Program-made: the position numbers and the translations under genes
The notes under the pieces: model-generated
Seen by the model: only the letters and a program-made list of their open reading frames with translations
The model's database searches: none
What the model was told of the DNA's origin: nothing
Assembly: GCF_017301735.1 (NCBI RefSeq)
Contig: NZ_CP071090.1
Coordinates: forward strand, 10,158,001 to 10,222,000
Source: Pyxidicoccus parkwaysis
Lineage (GTDB): Bacteria; Myxococcota; Myxococcia; Myxococcales; Myxococcaceae
Length of the DNA stretch: 64,000 bases
Direction: 5' to 3'
Part shown: piece after piece, positions 24,841 to 34,087 of the stretch
Layout: every line of letters begins with the position of its first letter
How positions within the stretch are numbered: position 1 is the stretch's first letter

Positions 24841-27279
24841 CTATCTCGCCGTGGCGAGCCGGTAGACGGCGCCTGTCCGGGTGAAGAGGAGGAGGGCTTG
24901 CGTGCCGGGCTCGCGCACCACCTCGATGCGAGCTCCCTTCAGGTCCTCCGTGCTCGTGAGGCCCCCCGGCAGCGACAGTGCGCGCCAGCGCAGGAGCCCC
25001 TCCTGGCCGTTGGTGCGGCGGACGGACTCCGTGACGTAGAGGCCCTGCTCGCCCAGCGCCACCGGCCAGCCGTCCAGCGAGGCGTAGTCCACCACGAAGT
25101 CCCGCCCGGGCAGCGGCTGCGTCAGGGGAACGCCCGTGGGCAGCTTCAGCACCTGGCCGTCGCGCAGGCCCACCCGGCCATACGTCGTGGCCCCGGACTC
25201 GCGGCCCCACACCTCCACGGGCTCTCCGTTGCCCAGCGGCAGCGGGGTGAGACTCCACAGGCCGTCAGCGGACTGCTGGTACTCGAAGAGGCCGCGGCCG
25301 GTGGACAGCCAGCCGCGCACCTTCGGCCCGGTGGTGCCGTGGATGTCCACCGTCCTGTCCCTCGCGAGCGAGCGGATGGGGAAGCCGGGGTCCGGCGTGA
25401 GGCGGGGCAACAGGCCCGGCTGCGCGCCCGGCTCGGCCTCCAGCTTCGCGCTGTCCAGCACGTAGAGCTGGTCGTTCGCGGTGAGCACCATGGAGGCGCC
25501 CTGCGTCTGGGTGGCGGGAATGCCCTGTCCGAGGAAGGGGCCCTGCGCGGGCTCGCCATTCGGCGCGAGGAGCTGCGGCCCATAGGCATTGCCGAGCGAG
25601 CCGTCCGCGGGACTGACCTTCACGAGCTGCCCCGACTCCAGCACCAACCAGCCCGGAGTCTCGCGCACCACCGCCGCGAGCCTCGCCGGCTCCGAGGCAC
25701 CACCTGCGCCCTGTCGCCGGTCCACCACCGTCAGTCCCTCCGGCTCGACGGCGCCGAGGTTGAAGCGCAGCGCGAGGAAGTCCGGAGTGAGCGCGGCGAA
25801 GGTATCTCCCAGGGGACCGACCTCCAGCGTGCCCACCGCGAGGGGCGCGCGGTCGAGGAAGATGGGGCGCAGGGTGCTCAGCGTGCGGCCCACCCAGAGC
25901 TGTCCGTGCGCGCCGCCCAGGGCCAGCCCCTCGCCGCGCGAGTCATCCACCGCGCCCGGCGTCACCCGCCGTCCGTCCGTGCTCACGGTGGTGGCGATTT
26001 CGGAGAGGTCCACCGGCGCGTCCAATAGCTGGCGCAGACACGTGTTCGCGGGAGACGTCACCGACGCGCCCACCACGCGGAAGAGGGCGCGCGTGCCCAG
26101 GTCGGACTCGCACAGCACCTCCACGCCCACCGCGCCGTCCGACACCGGCGTGAAGGTGACGAGGTGACTGGCGGCGCACGGCGCGCAGTCATCCCATGCG
26201 CGCTCCAGGCGCGGGCCCTGCGACGTGCGGCGCAGCGTCCAGGTGCTCAGCACGTCGTAGGCCTTCGCGCTGCTGGCGGACTCGCGCACGGAGCGGCGCA
26301 GGCCCCACACGGTGGCGCCTTCTCCGTGGCGCAGGAGCGGCTCGCCCGGAATGGAGATTCCCTCGCGCGACACCGGGTCATCCGGGTTGAGCACCTGCCA
26401 CGTGTCACCGCCCGGCGTGGTGCCCGGCTTGCGCCAGAAGAAGAAGTCGCGCGTCGCCACCACCGGCACGAGCACGTCGTCCTGTCGGCTCCGGTCGAGC
26501 ATCAAGTCACTGGCGGGCACGGGCCTCGCGTCGAGGAGGGGAAGCACCGTGGCGCCTCCGGAGCAACCGGGCAGCGGGCTTCCCGCCACGCACACGCCGC
26601 CGTCCGTCTGGACGCCGAAGCCACCGGGAAAGTCCGTGTACGTGCCGGTGGAGACATCCACCTCTCCAAGCTGACCGCTGGTGCGAGCAACGAGGAGGCT
26701 GGAGCCCGCGTCCGGAAGCGTCGCCGCGCGCAGGGCGCGGACGTCCTTCACCTGGGGCTGCACGGGGCTGGCGCTGACTCCTCCGGCCCCTTCCTCCAGC
26801 GAGCCGAGGGCGAGCACGGTGCCCGTGGCTTCGATTCCGCCCGTCACCTGCTGGAGCGCGACACGACCGCCCACGAAGGCGGCACGCACCGAGGGCGTGC
26901 CTCCCACCTGGCGCGCGGAGAAGCCGTTGGTGGTGAAGAGGGCGTCACCCGTGGAGCCCACGAGGACGCGTTCTCCGCGCGAGTCCGCGGCGATGAAGCG
27001 CGGTTCGATTGCGAGCAGCTTCGGGTAGACGCGCGTGGACGCAGGGGTATCGGGCGGCTCTCCGAGTGTGGCTGCTTCCGGCACGTCTTCATGGCAGTGG
27101 CTGTCGATGCCGCAGCGCCAGCCGGGCGCGCACGCGGTGTCGCGCACCTCTTCGGCCTTTGCGTAGTCGCATGGGAAGGGATTGCCCTCATCCACCTTCA
27201 GCCCGCCCGAGCACGCGCCTGCCACGGTGAGCGCGCCCACGGCGAAGATGAGGCCCGCGAGTCCTCGGCGCGCGCTCAT
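24841..27279 (-). CDS. Large lipoprotein with beta-propeller-like body
   Basis: 812 aa from the ATG at 27279 (the open frame continues upstream to 27507 but is antisense-like). A lipoprotein signal (GLAGLIFAVGALTVAGAC) is followed by a Cys-rich stretch (FPCDYAKAEEVRDTACAPGWRCGIDSHCHED), then a long region of short beta repeats suggesting a propeller (repeated LYV, VWG and GRVALQQ motifs). Overlaps the preceding gene (27276-28166) by ATGA. Probably a surface or periplasmic protein of the outer membrane; ligand unknown. Codon use is normal, so this is a genuine long gene. Confidence 0.75.
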   Translation of the reverse strand: MSARRGLAGLIFAVGALTVAGACSGGLKVDEGNPFPCDYAKAEEVRDTACAPGWRCGIDSHCHEDVPEAATLGEPPDTPASTRVYPKLLAIEPRFIAADSRGERVLVGSTGDALFTTNGFSARQVGGTPSVRAAFVGGRVALQQVTGGIEATGTVLALGSLEEGAGGVSASPVQPQVKDVRALRAATLPDAGSSLLVARTSGQLGEVDVSTGTYTDFPGGFGVQTDGGVCVAGSPLPGCSGGATVLPLLDARPVPASDLMLDRSRQDDVLVPVVATRDFFFWRKPGTTPGGDTWQVLNPDDPVSREGISIPGEPLLRHGEGATVWGLRRSVRESASSAKAYDVLSTWTLRRTSQGPRLERAWDDCAPCAASHLVTFTPVSDGAVGVEVLCESDLGTRALFRVVGASVTSPANTCLRQLLDAPVDLSEIATTVSTDGRRVTPGAVDDSRGEGLALGGAHGQLWVGRTLSTLRPIFLDRAPLAVGTLEVGPLGDTFAALTPDFLALRFNLGAVEPEGLTVVDRRQGAGGASEPARLAAVVRETPGWLVLESGQLVKVSPADGSLGNAYGPQLLAPNGEPAQGPFLGQGIPATQTQGASMVLTANDQLYVLDSAKLEAEPGAQPGLLPRLTPDPGFPIRSLARDRTVDIHGTTGPKVRGWLSTGRGLFEYQQSADGLWSLTPLPLGNGEPVEVWGRESGATTYGRVGLRDGQVLKLPTGVPLTQPLPGRDFVVDYASLDGWPVALGEQGLYVTESVRRTNGQEGLLRWRALSLPGGLTSTEDLKGARIEVVREPGTQALLLFTRTGAVYRLATAR

Positions 27280-28166
27280 GGCAACACCCCCGCCACGCCA
27301 AACCCATTCGTCGACGGCACCAGCGCCACGCGCGGCCCGCCCTCTGGAGGCGGCATCAGCCACAGGCCCGCGCCCACCATCAGCGCGCCCGCGGCCATGA
27401 CGCCCAGTCCCACCGTCTTGTCGCGACCGAGCTTGCGGTCCTGCTCCTGGTAGTACGACAGCGAGCGCAGGTTCTGTCCCGCGCACTGCCCGCTGCCACC
27501 GGGGCACAACTCATCGTTGAGCACCTTCTGCCGCGACAGGGCAATGAGCCCATACACCCCGCCACCCAGCACCGCCGCGCCGCCACCCGCCAGCAGCGAG
27601 TACGGCATCACGCGCGAAGCCGGAGGAGGCAGGGGCGAGCCGCTCGCTTCAGCCACCGCCCAGGGCACCACCTGCCGCAGCGTCTCCACGTCGCGAGCCA
27701 GTCGCGTGCTGCGCCCCACCGTGCGGCTCTTCACCGTGTCCAACACCTGGAGCGACAACTCATACGTGGAGCCCAGCTTCGACAGCGAGCCCGTCATCAC
27801 GTAGCGCGCCCCCAGCACGCTGCCCAGGTCGGAGACACATGCGGACGCGTCCTGGTCGCACGTGCCCAGCAACTGGCGCTGTCGCTCCGTGGTCAGCATC
27901 GTCTGCACGTCATTGCGCGAGAGCACCTGGAAGAGGCCTCGTGCGGTGAGCGTCTGCACCACCGCGTCCGTCAGCGCCGCCGCGTCGCTCGCCTCGGCGC
28001 CCTGCGACACCAGGTCGGACACCAGCAGCCGTGGCTTGTCTCCCTGGGTGGCCGAGGCCGCGCTGACGGGAGCACTCGAAGGCGGCGCCGCCGGTGAAGC
28101 GTCACCACCCTGTGCGAAGGCCGTCAGCCCCCACACCCCCACGAGGACTCCCACTGTCGCGCGCAC
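27276..28166 (-). CDS. TolB N-terminal-like protein with two C-terminal membrane segments
   Basis: 296 aa from the GTG at 28166 (GGAGGGG precedes it). A signal-like N-terminus (ATVGVLVGVWGLTAFAQG) is followed by a mixed alpha/beta domain resembling TolB/FlgO-type amino-terminal folds (KPRLLVSDLVSQGAEASD, LTARGLFQVLSRNDV, LGARYVMTGSLSKLG, YELSLQVLDT). Two hydrophobic helices come near the end (YSLLAGGGAAVLGGGVYGLIAL and VGLGVMAAGALMVGAGLWLM). Two Cys pairs (CDQDASAC, CPGGSGQC) fit an oxidising compartment. Probably works with the large lipoprotein it overlaps; role unknown. Confidence 0.65.
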   Translation of the reverse strand: MRATVGVLVGVWGLTAFAQGGDASPAAPPSSAPVSAASATQGDKPRLLVSDLVSQGAEASDAAALTDAVVQTLTARGLFQVLSRNDVQTMLTTERQRQLLGTCDQDASACVSDLGSVLGARYVMTGSLSKLGSTYELSLQVLDTVKSRTVGRSTRLARDVETLRQVVPWAVAEASGSPLPPPASRVMPYSLLAGGGAAVLGGGVYGLIALSRQKVLNDELCPGGSGQCAGQNLRSLSYYQEQDRKLGRDKTVGLGVMAAGALMVGAGLWLMPPPEGGPRVALVPSTNGFGVAGVLP

Positions 28167-28265
28167 GGCCCCTCCCTTTTCGTGCCGTCGCCAGAAGCCT
28201 CCCGGCGCGGGCACTTGGACGCGTGCATGTTAGCGGGAAGTCCCAGGAGCCGCTGGCCCCGCCGC

Positions 28266-28709
28266 TCAGCGGACCTCTTCGATGACGGGCTCCATCAGCA
28301 CTTCCGAAGTGATGCTCTGGCCGATGAAGCAATACTTGTGGGCCTTCTCGAACATCTCCCGCACCTTCGCCGCGTCCGTCCCCGGCGCGACGCGGATGGT
28401 GGGCGCGAGGCGAATCTTCGTCACGCGCGTCACCTTCTCCACCGTGTCGAGCGTCACCGTCACGTGGTCCTCGTAGCCGCGCACGTCCAGGCGCAGCTTC
28501 TTCGCCAGCGCCAGGAAGGTGAGCATGTGGCACGTCGCCAGCGAGGCCCCGAGCAAGTCCTCCGGATTCCAGCGCGAGTCGTTGCCGGCGTAGTCCGACG
28601 AAGCGCTCACCGCGATGTCCTGCTTGCCCGCCGTGCTGGCCACCGCGTCCCGGGAGAACTCGGAGGCGGTGGAGCCCTCCCAGCGAAGCTGCAACGGATA
28701 CTCGTGCAA
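28266..28709 (-). CDS. OsmC/Ohr-family peroxiredoxin
   Basis: 147 aa from a TTG at 28709, with GGAGGT spaced 5 bp upstream that decides the start. OsmC fold: N-terminal strands with WEGSTASEFSRD, the first reactive Cys in LLGASLATCHMLTFLALAKK and the second in AHKYCFIGQSI. Reduces organic hydroperoxides using dithiol partners. Stands alone between the TolB-like gene and the PAS kinase. Confidence 0.88.
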   Translation of the reverse strand: MHEYPLQLRWEGSTASEFSRDAVASTAGKQDIAVSASSDYAGNDSRWNPEDLLGASLATCHMLTFLALAKKLRLDVRGYEDHVTVTLDTVEKVTRVTKIRLAPTIRVAPGTDAAKVREMFEKAHKYCFIGQSITSEVLMEPVIEEVR

Positions 28710-28793
28710 GACCTACCTCCGTGATGGATGAAACGTCACGGGCAGCTTATGCCGCGCGGTGGTCGTCGCACGTCACTCCTTCGAGGGAGCCCG

Positions 28794-30824
28794 TCAGGAG
28801 CCCGCGGACTGGAGCGCCGGAGCCTGGGCCTCCTCGGCCTGGAGCGGCAACTCCACGATGAAGGTGGCGCCCGCACCGAGCTGACTCTCCACGCGGATGA
28901 TGCCGCCCATGGCCTCCACCAACGTGCGCACCACGTAGAGCCCCAGCCCGAGGCCGCCGTAGTGCCGCTCGGACACGGCGCGCTCGAACTTCTGGAAGAT
29001 GCGCGCGTGCGCGGCCTCGTCGATGCCGATGCCCTCGTCACGCACCCACAGCCGTGCGCGCCCGTCGGCCTCGTCCACGTGGACGTGCACGGGCTGGCCC
29101 GCGCCGTACTTGAGGGCGTTGGAGAGGAGGTTCGACACCACCTGCTCCATCCGCAGCCGGTCCCAGCTCCCCACGCACGGAGCCGAGGGCCGCACGTCCA
29201 GCACGGAGCCAATGCGCTCCGCCTCGGGGACGAAGCGCGCCACCATCTCCTGCACCAGCGCGGACAGGTCCACCGGCTCGCGGTGGATGCGCAGCCGCCC
29301 GGTGCTGATGCGCGACACGTCCAGCAGCCCGTCGATGAGCTCCGCCAGCCGCGTCACCTGCCGCTTCATCGCCGCCACCTCGCGGCCGTGCCGCCGCGAC
29401 AGCGACGAGTCCGGGTCCGCGTCGATGGCCCGCGCCAGCGCATGGAGCCTCAGCCCCAGCGACGTCAGCGGTGTCTTCAATTCATGGCTCGCCACGGAGA
29501 GGAACTCGTCGCGCGCGCGGATGGCCTCCTGGAGGTGCCGCTCCACCGTCTTCATGCGGGTGATGTCCTGGAAGGGCATCACCACCGTGGCGGGGTGTCC
29601 GTGCATGGCGGGCAGCGCCTCCGAGGAGATGCTCAGCACGAGCTCGCCCGACTGCGTGTGCCAGATGACCTCCATGTCCTCCAGCTTCTCACCGCGCGCC
29701 ACGCGAGCCGTGGGCAGCTCCTCCTTGTCGAGCCGGCGCCCCTTCAGGTCCGTGACATGGAAGACCCCCGGGTACTCCGCCGAGGGCACGGCCCTGGGAA
29801 GGGAGCCGCCGTGCAGACGGTCCGCCGCCGCGTTGGAGGAGGTGAGCTCGCCGCTGCGCGGGTCCACCATCACCACCGGCATGGGCATCAGGTCCAGCAC
29901 CGCCTCCAGCCACATCTGCTGGCTCTCCACCGCCTGCCGCGCCAGCACCTGCTCCGTCACCTCGAAGGCGAACGTCACCAGCCCGTCCACCCGGCCCCGC
30001 TCGTCGCGGAGCGGCTCGTAGATGATGTTCCAGAACTTCGTCTCGACGTGGCCTTCGCCCGCATAGTCCACGGACACGGGCAGCTCGTTGGCGATGGCCC
30101 GCTCGCCTGTCTCCATCACCGCCCGGTGGAGCGACAGGACGTCGGGCGACAGGTCTGGAATCGCCTCCGTCAGCGTGCGGCCCACCATCTCCCGCTGGCC
30201 CATCAGCCGGCGCTGGAGCGGATTGACGAACTCGTAGTGGAACTCGGGGCCGCGCAGGACGCTGATGGCCACGGGGGCCTGGGTGAAGAGCTGGTGCAGC
30301 TTGTTGCGCTCGGCCTGCTCCGCCTCGCGCGCCAGCAATTCCGCGGTGACGTCCTTGTAGGCGATGGCGATGTGCGTGACTTCGCCGCCGCTGGGCGCCA
30401 GCGGGAAGCAGTGGCAGGAGATGGCGATGCGGTTCGCATCCTCCACATGGATGTGCTCCAGCTCGCGCACGTCGTACCAGAAGACGGGCGTCTGCACCGT
30501 CTCGCCCGTGAAGGCGCGGCGGATGTACGCGAGCAGCCCGAGCCGCTCCAGCAGCTCATCTCGGAACAGGTCGTACTCGGGCGGAGGCTCCGCGCCGAAC
30601 ATCTTCCGGTAGGCGGGGTTGATGAGCAGGCAGTGGCCGTCCGTGCCGAAGACGGAGTACGGCACCGGCGAGTGCGTGAAGAGGCCCTCCAGCAGCGAGA
30701 GCGGGTCGGGCACGGAGGCGAGCTGCTCCCGCAGCGGCCGCGTCCCGGAGGACACACGCGGGGAACGCCCCTCGCTGGCCCGGCTGCGCCGCTTTTGTCC
30801 CCGACCGTTGTGCGTCTTCGCCAC
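28794..30824 (-). CDS. Soluble PAS-domain histidine kinase
   Basis: 676 aa from a GTG at 30824. Three PAS-type domains in order: about 50-165 (PVPYSVFGTDGHCLLINPAY, including IAISCHCF), 180-290 (QAPVAISVLRGPEFHYEFVN), and 305-430 (EAVLDLMPMPVVMVDPRSG). HisKA follows with LSVASHELKTPLTSLGLR (phospho-His near 450), then HATPase_c with QVVSNLLSNALKYG, DEGIGID, and GGLGLGLYVV. No membrane segments, so it senses a cytoplasmic signal, unknown. No response-regulator gene adjoins it; an orphan kinase. Confidence 0.88.
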   Translation of the reverse strand: MAKTHNGRGQKRRSRASEGRSPRVSSGTRPLREQLASVPDPLSLLEGLFTHSPVPYSVFGTDGHCLLINPAYRKMFGAEPPPEYDLFRDELLERLGLLAYIRRAFTGETVQTPVFWYDVRELEHIHVEDANRIAISCHCFPLAPSGGEVTHIAIAYKDVTAELLAREAEQAERNKLHQLFTQAPVAISVLRGPEFHYEFVNPLQRRLMGQREMVGRTLTEAIPDLSPDVLSLHRAVMETGERAIANELPVSVDYAGEGHVETKFWNIIYEPLRDERGRVDGLVTFAFEVTEQVLARQAVESQQMWLEAVLDLMPMPVVMVDPRSGELTSSNAAADRLHGGSLPRAVPSAEYPGVFHVTDLKGRRLDKEELPTARVARGEKLEDMEVIWHTQSGELVLSISSEALPAMHGHPATVVMPFQDITRMKTVERHLQEAIRARDEFLSVASHELKTPLTSLGLRLHALARAIDADPDSSLSRRHGREVAAMKRQVTRLAELIDGLLDVSRISTGRLRIHREPVDLSALVQEMVARFVPEAERIGSVLDVRPSAPCVGSWDRLRMEQVVSNLLSNALKYGAGQPVHVHVDEADGRARLWVRDEGIGIDEAAHARIFQKFERAVSERHYGGLGLGLYVVRTLVEAMGGIIRVESQLGAGATFIVELPLQAEEAQAPALQSAGS

Positions 30825-31022
30825 TCACTACGGCCTACCAGAGCCGGAGGCTCCCTGCCCAGCCCGGGTAGCCCGGGACACGGGCGCTCGCCCCATGCTC
30901 GCAGGCTCCCGGAACGGGCGCCCTTCCGCCATGAGCGCAGGGTTTCACAACGCCACGCGTCGCGGACGCGCCGTTCCGCTGCGGCTGTCGGCCAGGGGAG
31001 CGCATGACAGGATGCGCGACCC

Positions 31023-31340
31023 ATGGCTGAGCCTCTCAAGACCTTCTTCAACGCCCGCCTCGTCGAGCGGCTCGCGAGCGCGCTGCACGCGGCCCACCCG
31101 TCCTTCCCTCGGGAGTCCTTCATGCGCGAGGCCCGCACGGGACTGGAGGGGCACGAGCTGCTCGGTCGCGCGCGACACCTCTCCGACGCGATGCACCGCA
31201 CGCTGCCGCGAGACTACCCGAGCGCGGTGGACGTGCTGGTGCGCTCGCTGGGGCCGGAGCTGGAGCAGACGGAGGGCTCGGGCATGGACGTGCTCTACGT
31301 GGCCGAGCACGGGCTGGGCACGGTGGACGTCAGGGGTTGA
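31023..31340 (+). pseudogene. Truncated DNA alkylation repair (AlkC-like HEAT) gene
   Basis: 105 aa. The start MAEPLKTFFNARLVERLASALHAAHPSFPRESFMREA matches, from memory, the N-terminus of ~370-aa AlkC-like DNA alkylation repair proteins (HEAT repeats, ...YVAEHGL motif). The frame ends in a stop just after VLYVAEHGLGTVDVRG, where the full-length family continues. The remaining two thirds of the gene are absent. It is therefore a remnant, unless the fragment has taken on a new role. Low-complexity flanks suggest a deletion. Confidence 0.6.
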
Positions 31341-31401
31341 GTCCACCGCGTGCATTCAGGCTTTCGCGCGGGCACCCGCGTGGTTACAAGCAGTGGCACG
31401 G

Positions 31402-31770
31402 ATGCACGCACAGGTCGTCAGGCTCGAGCAGGGAGATATCGGTCCACGCATCGCACTGAAGACCCCGGGCGGCATCGTCTGGGTCTACTGGCGCGGAGAC
31501 CCTCCCACGAAGGGACAATTCACCGACGTGGAGCTCGCCGTCACCCGCGTGCTCACCTGGGGCGAGGAATTGGAGCCCGTCTCCGAAGTCCGTGAGCCCA
31601 CGCTCGGCGTCCTCGACGGGACGCTCGAAGCGGTGGACGCGGAGGGCACGGTGACGCTGCGCGTGGGCACCGCGCAGGTGATTCTCTCCGCGCGGGGCAC
31701 TCCGCCCGCGCCCGGCACCCGCGTGCGCCTGCGCAACTGCGAGATTGCCGCGTACCCGGCGCACCTGTAG
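31402..31770 (+). CDS. Small protein of unknown function
   Basis: 122 aa from the ATG at 31402. Predicted beta-rich (VVRLEQGDIGPRIALKTPGG, GTVTLRVGTAQVILSARG), soluble, no signal peptide. Codon bias is typical. The gene is 61 bp downstream of the truncated repair gene; no shared role visible. I do not recognise a family. Confidence 0.5.
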   Translation: MHAQVVRLEQGDIGPRIALKTPGGIVWVYWRGDPPTKGQFTDVELAVTRVLTWGEELEPVSEVREPTLGVLDGTLEAVDAEGTVTLRVGTAQVILSARGTPPAPGTRVRLRNCEIAAYPAHL

Positions 31771-31793
31771 CGCCGGGCACCTCGCTCGCGGCG

Positions 31794-32084
31794 TCAGCGC
31801 GGGCCGAGCGTCTTCACCAGCTTGTTGTAGACGCCCATCACCAGGAGCGGAGCCGCCCACTGGCCCACGAAGCGGGCCGGGCGCTCACGACCGGAGAGCT
31901 CCAGGCCGAGCGACACCGCCATCGAGCAGAAGCTGGCGAAGAGGAACACGTGCGACGGCACCTTGGCCGTCTGCTGCTCCAGCAGGCGGGTGAACGAGTC
32001 CTCGCTGTGCTCGGCGCGAACCACCGGAGGCGCCTCGTACTCCTTCTCCGAGGCCTCGCTCGCCGGATTGACGTCCATCCCCAT
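31794..32084 (-). CDS. Small membrane protein of unknown function
   Basis: 96 aa from the ATG at 32084, chosen for the AGGAGGGG just upstream. An acidic N-terminus (NPASEASEKEYEAPP) leads into two hydrophobic segments (VFLFASFCSMAVSLGLEL and WAAPLLVMGVYNKLV). Probably a two-pass inner-membrane protein. Shares its upstream region with the divergent DUF1990 gene. Confidence 0.6.
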   Translation of the reverse strand: MGMDVNPASEASEKEYEAPPVVRAEHSEDSFTRLLEQQTAKVPSHVFLFASFCSMAVSLGLELSGRERPARFVGQWAAPLLVMGVYNKLVKTLGPR

Positions 32085-32205
32085 GCTCCCCTCCTGAGCG
32101 GGCAGGCGGCCCGCGTGGAAATCCCTCCGTCCCAACCCCAGCAGCGCCATGCAGCCGGGCAGAGCGGTCCCCATCATGGTGGGGCCGAACATGGGAAAGG
32201 GCGAG

Positions 32206-32841
32206 ATGGCGAGCGAGTCCAACGACATCGAGAGCACTCCGGCAGCCGACCTCCTGCTCGCCGAGCATGGCGCGGGCCCGCTGCTCCAGCGCGACTACTG
32301 GGCGGTCATCAAGGACTGTCCGCATCCGCCGTCCACCATCATCGACTGGGTGGAGCGTCGCTTCGCGGAGTTCGCTCCCTCGGAGCTGTGTGTCTTCAAG
32401 CACGTGAATGCGTCGCGCGAGGGCGAGCCGCTGCAGGTGGGCGAAGAGCTGACGGTGAAGATTCAGGGAGCCGGTACCTTCAGCATGCGCGTCATCCACA
32501 AGAACGCGCAGAGCTTCACGCTCGCCACCCTGCCCGGCCACCCAGAGGCGGGCCGCATCACCTTCGGGGCGTACCGCAACGAGCACGGCGACGTCATCTT
32601 CCACATCCGCAGCCGGGCGAGGTCCGGCTCGACATTCCACTACTTGGGGTTCGTCGCGGCGGGCGAGGCCATGCAGACCAACACCTGGACGGAGTTCGTG
32701 CTGCGCGTGGCCGTCACCGCCGGAGAGGGAGTGGTGGGCGTCATCCACGCCGACACCACGAAGCTGGAGAAAGAGCCGGAGGGCATGGACCCGGAGAGGG
32801 ACCCGACGTTCATCGCAAAGGGAGACGAGGACCATGATTGA
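32206..32841 (+). CDS. DUF1990-type protein (stand-alone)
   Basis: 211 aa from the ATG at 32206 (longer frame to 32149 possible). It has the fold pattern of DUF1990 (REGEPLQVGEELTVKIQGAG, FHYLGFVAAGEAMQTNTW). No catalytic residues are known in the family. Overlaps the start of the next gene, which also carries a DUF1990 domain, by 8 bp, so the two related domains are co-expressed. Confidence 0.6.
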   Translation: MASESNDIESTPAADLLLAEHGAGPLLQRDYWAVIKDCPHPPSTIIDWVERRFAEFAPSELCVFKHVNASREGEPLQVGEELTVKIQGAGTFSMRVIHKNAQSFTLATLPGHPEAGRITFGAYRNEHGDVIFHIRSRARSGSTFHYLGFVAAGEAMQTNTWTEFVLRVAVTAGEGVVGVIHADTTKLEKEPEGMDPERDPTFIAKGDEDHD

Positions 32842-34087
32842 GTGGCGGTGGCTCTCCGGTTGGACGGAGGAGGAGTTGGTGCCCCGGCTCGACGAGGCCC
32901 GCTCGCTGGGCCGCAACTACGCCGCCGGCGCGGGGGAGATGACGCTGGAGGCGGGCTGGAGTCAGGTGCACTCGGTGGGCCTGCTGGGTCACGAGCTGCC
33001 CGGCCCACCGCAACCCGATGGCATCTTCGAGCGCGCGCGGAAGGTGATGGAGACGTTCGACTTCTCGGACCCGCGCATCGTCCGCTGGCACTTCTCCGCC
33101 GACGAGCCGCTGCGTGGCCGCACGGTGCTGCTGGAGCTGAAGTCACTGGGACAGAAGCTGCGCTACCTGTGCGCGGTGCGCGTGGGCGGCACGCGGCTGG
33201 AGCACGGCGAGAAGTGCAGCATCTACGGCTTCAGCTTCGAGACGCTGGACGGCCACATCGAGGCGGGGCGCGAGTGGTTCCTCTTGAAGAAGGACCACCA
33301 GACGGGCGAGGTGCGCTTCCACATCGAGGCGGCGTGGCACCCCGGCGAGTTCCCCAACTGGTGGAGCCGCGTGGGCTTCGCGCTGGTGGGGCGCAGGTAC
33401 CAGCGCGCATGGCACCGGCTGACGCACGTGCGCCTGCGCGAGCTGACGCGGCGGCGCCCGGACCTGGTGGGGCAGTCGGCGGAGTCGGGACGCATCGAGC
33501 ACTCGGGGCACGAGCTGGAGTTGGGGCCCGTGCAGTTCTTCGCGCAAATCGCGCCCGGGCGAAAGAAGACGCAGATGGACGAGGAGGTAGAAGCCGTGCA
33601 TCGAGGACAATGGTTGACGCCGCTGGGGCTGGGTGTGCTGGCGGGGATGCGAAGCATGAGCGCGCCAACGCTGGTGAGCCGGCGGCTGGCGCAGGCCTCG
33701 GGGCCGCACAAGGACCGGCTGACGGAGGCACTGTCGAAGCCGTGGGTGCCGAAGGTGCTGGGCCTGCTCGCGGCGGGGGAGCTGGTGGCGGACAAGCTGC
33801 CGAAGACTCCGTCGCGCGTGAAGCTCGTGCCGCTCACGGGCCGGGTGCTCGCGGGCGTGCTGGCCGCGACCGCATCGGTCGCGGGACAAAAGCGGAGCGT
33901 GGTGGCGCTGGCGGGCGTGCTCGGCGGCGTGGCGGCGGTGGCGTCGAGCTGGGCGTTCTATTCGCTGCGCAAGGTGGCCACGAAGCGCTTCAAGGTGCCG
34001 AGCGTGGCGGCGGCGTTCACCGAGGATGCACTGGTGGCGGCGCTGGCCTCGCGGCTGATGCCGGGGGTGGAAGCGCGCGCGGAGTGA
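32834..34087 (+). CDS. DUF1990 domain fused to DUF4126-like membrane domain
   Basis: 417 aa. Residues ~1-245 form a DUF1990 domain (IEWRWLSGWTEEELVP, RYLCAVRVGGTRLEHGEK, and FHIEAAWHPGEFPNWWSRVG). After a linker, residues ~250-410 resemble DUF4126 membrane proteins (LGLGVLAGMRSMSAPTLVSR, VLGLLAAGELVADKLPKTPSR), with several hydrophobic helices. The fusion links a soluble domain to the membrane. Its 3' end overlaps the convergent S41 gene by about 71 bp. Confidence 0.65.
   Translation: MIEWRWLSGWTEEELVPRLDEARSLGRNYAAGAGEMTLEAGWSQVHSVGLLGHELPGPPQPDGIFERARKVMETFDFSDPRIVRWHFSADEPLRGRTVLLELKSLGQKLRYLCAVRVGGTRLEHGEKCSIYGFSFETLDGHIEAGREWFLLKKDHQTGEVRFHIEAAWHPGEFPNWWSRVGFALVGRRYQRAWHRLTHVRLRELTRRRPDLVGQSAESGRIEHSGHELELGPVQFFAQIAPGRKKTQMDEEVEAVHRGQWLTPLGLGVLAGMRSMSAPTLVSRRLAQASGPHKDRLTEALSKPWVPKVLGLLAAGELVADKLPKTPSRVKLVPLTGRVLAGVLAATASVAGQKRSVVALAGVLGGVAAVASSWAFYSLRKVATKRFKVPSVAAAFTEDALVAALASRLMPGVEARAE

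Noticed and set aside
28728..31007. 759-codon plus-strand frame opposite the PAS kinase
   Set aside because: Low-complexity His/Arg/Gln translation; the opposite frame has PAS and kinase motifs.
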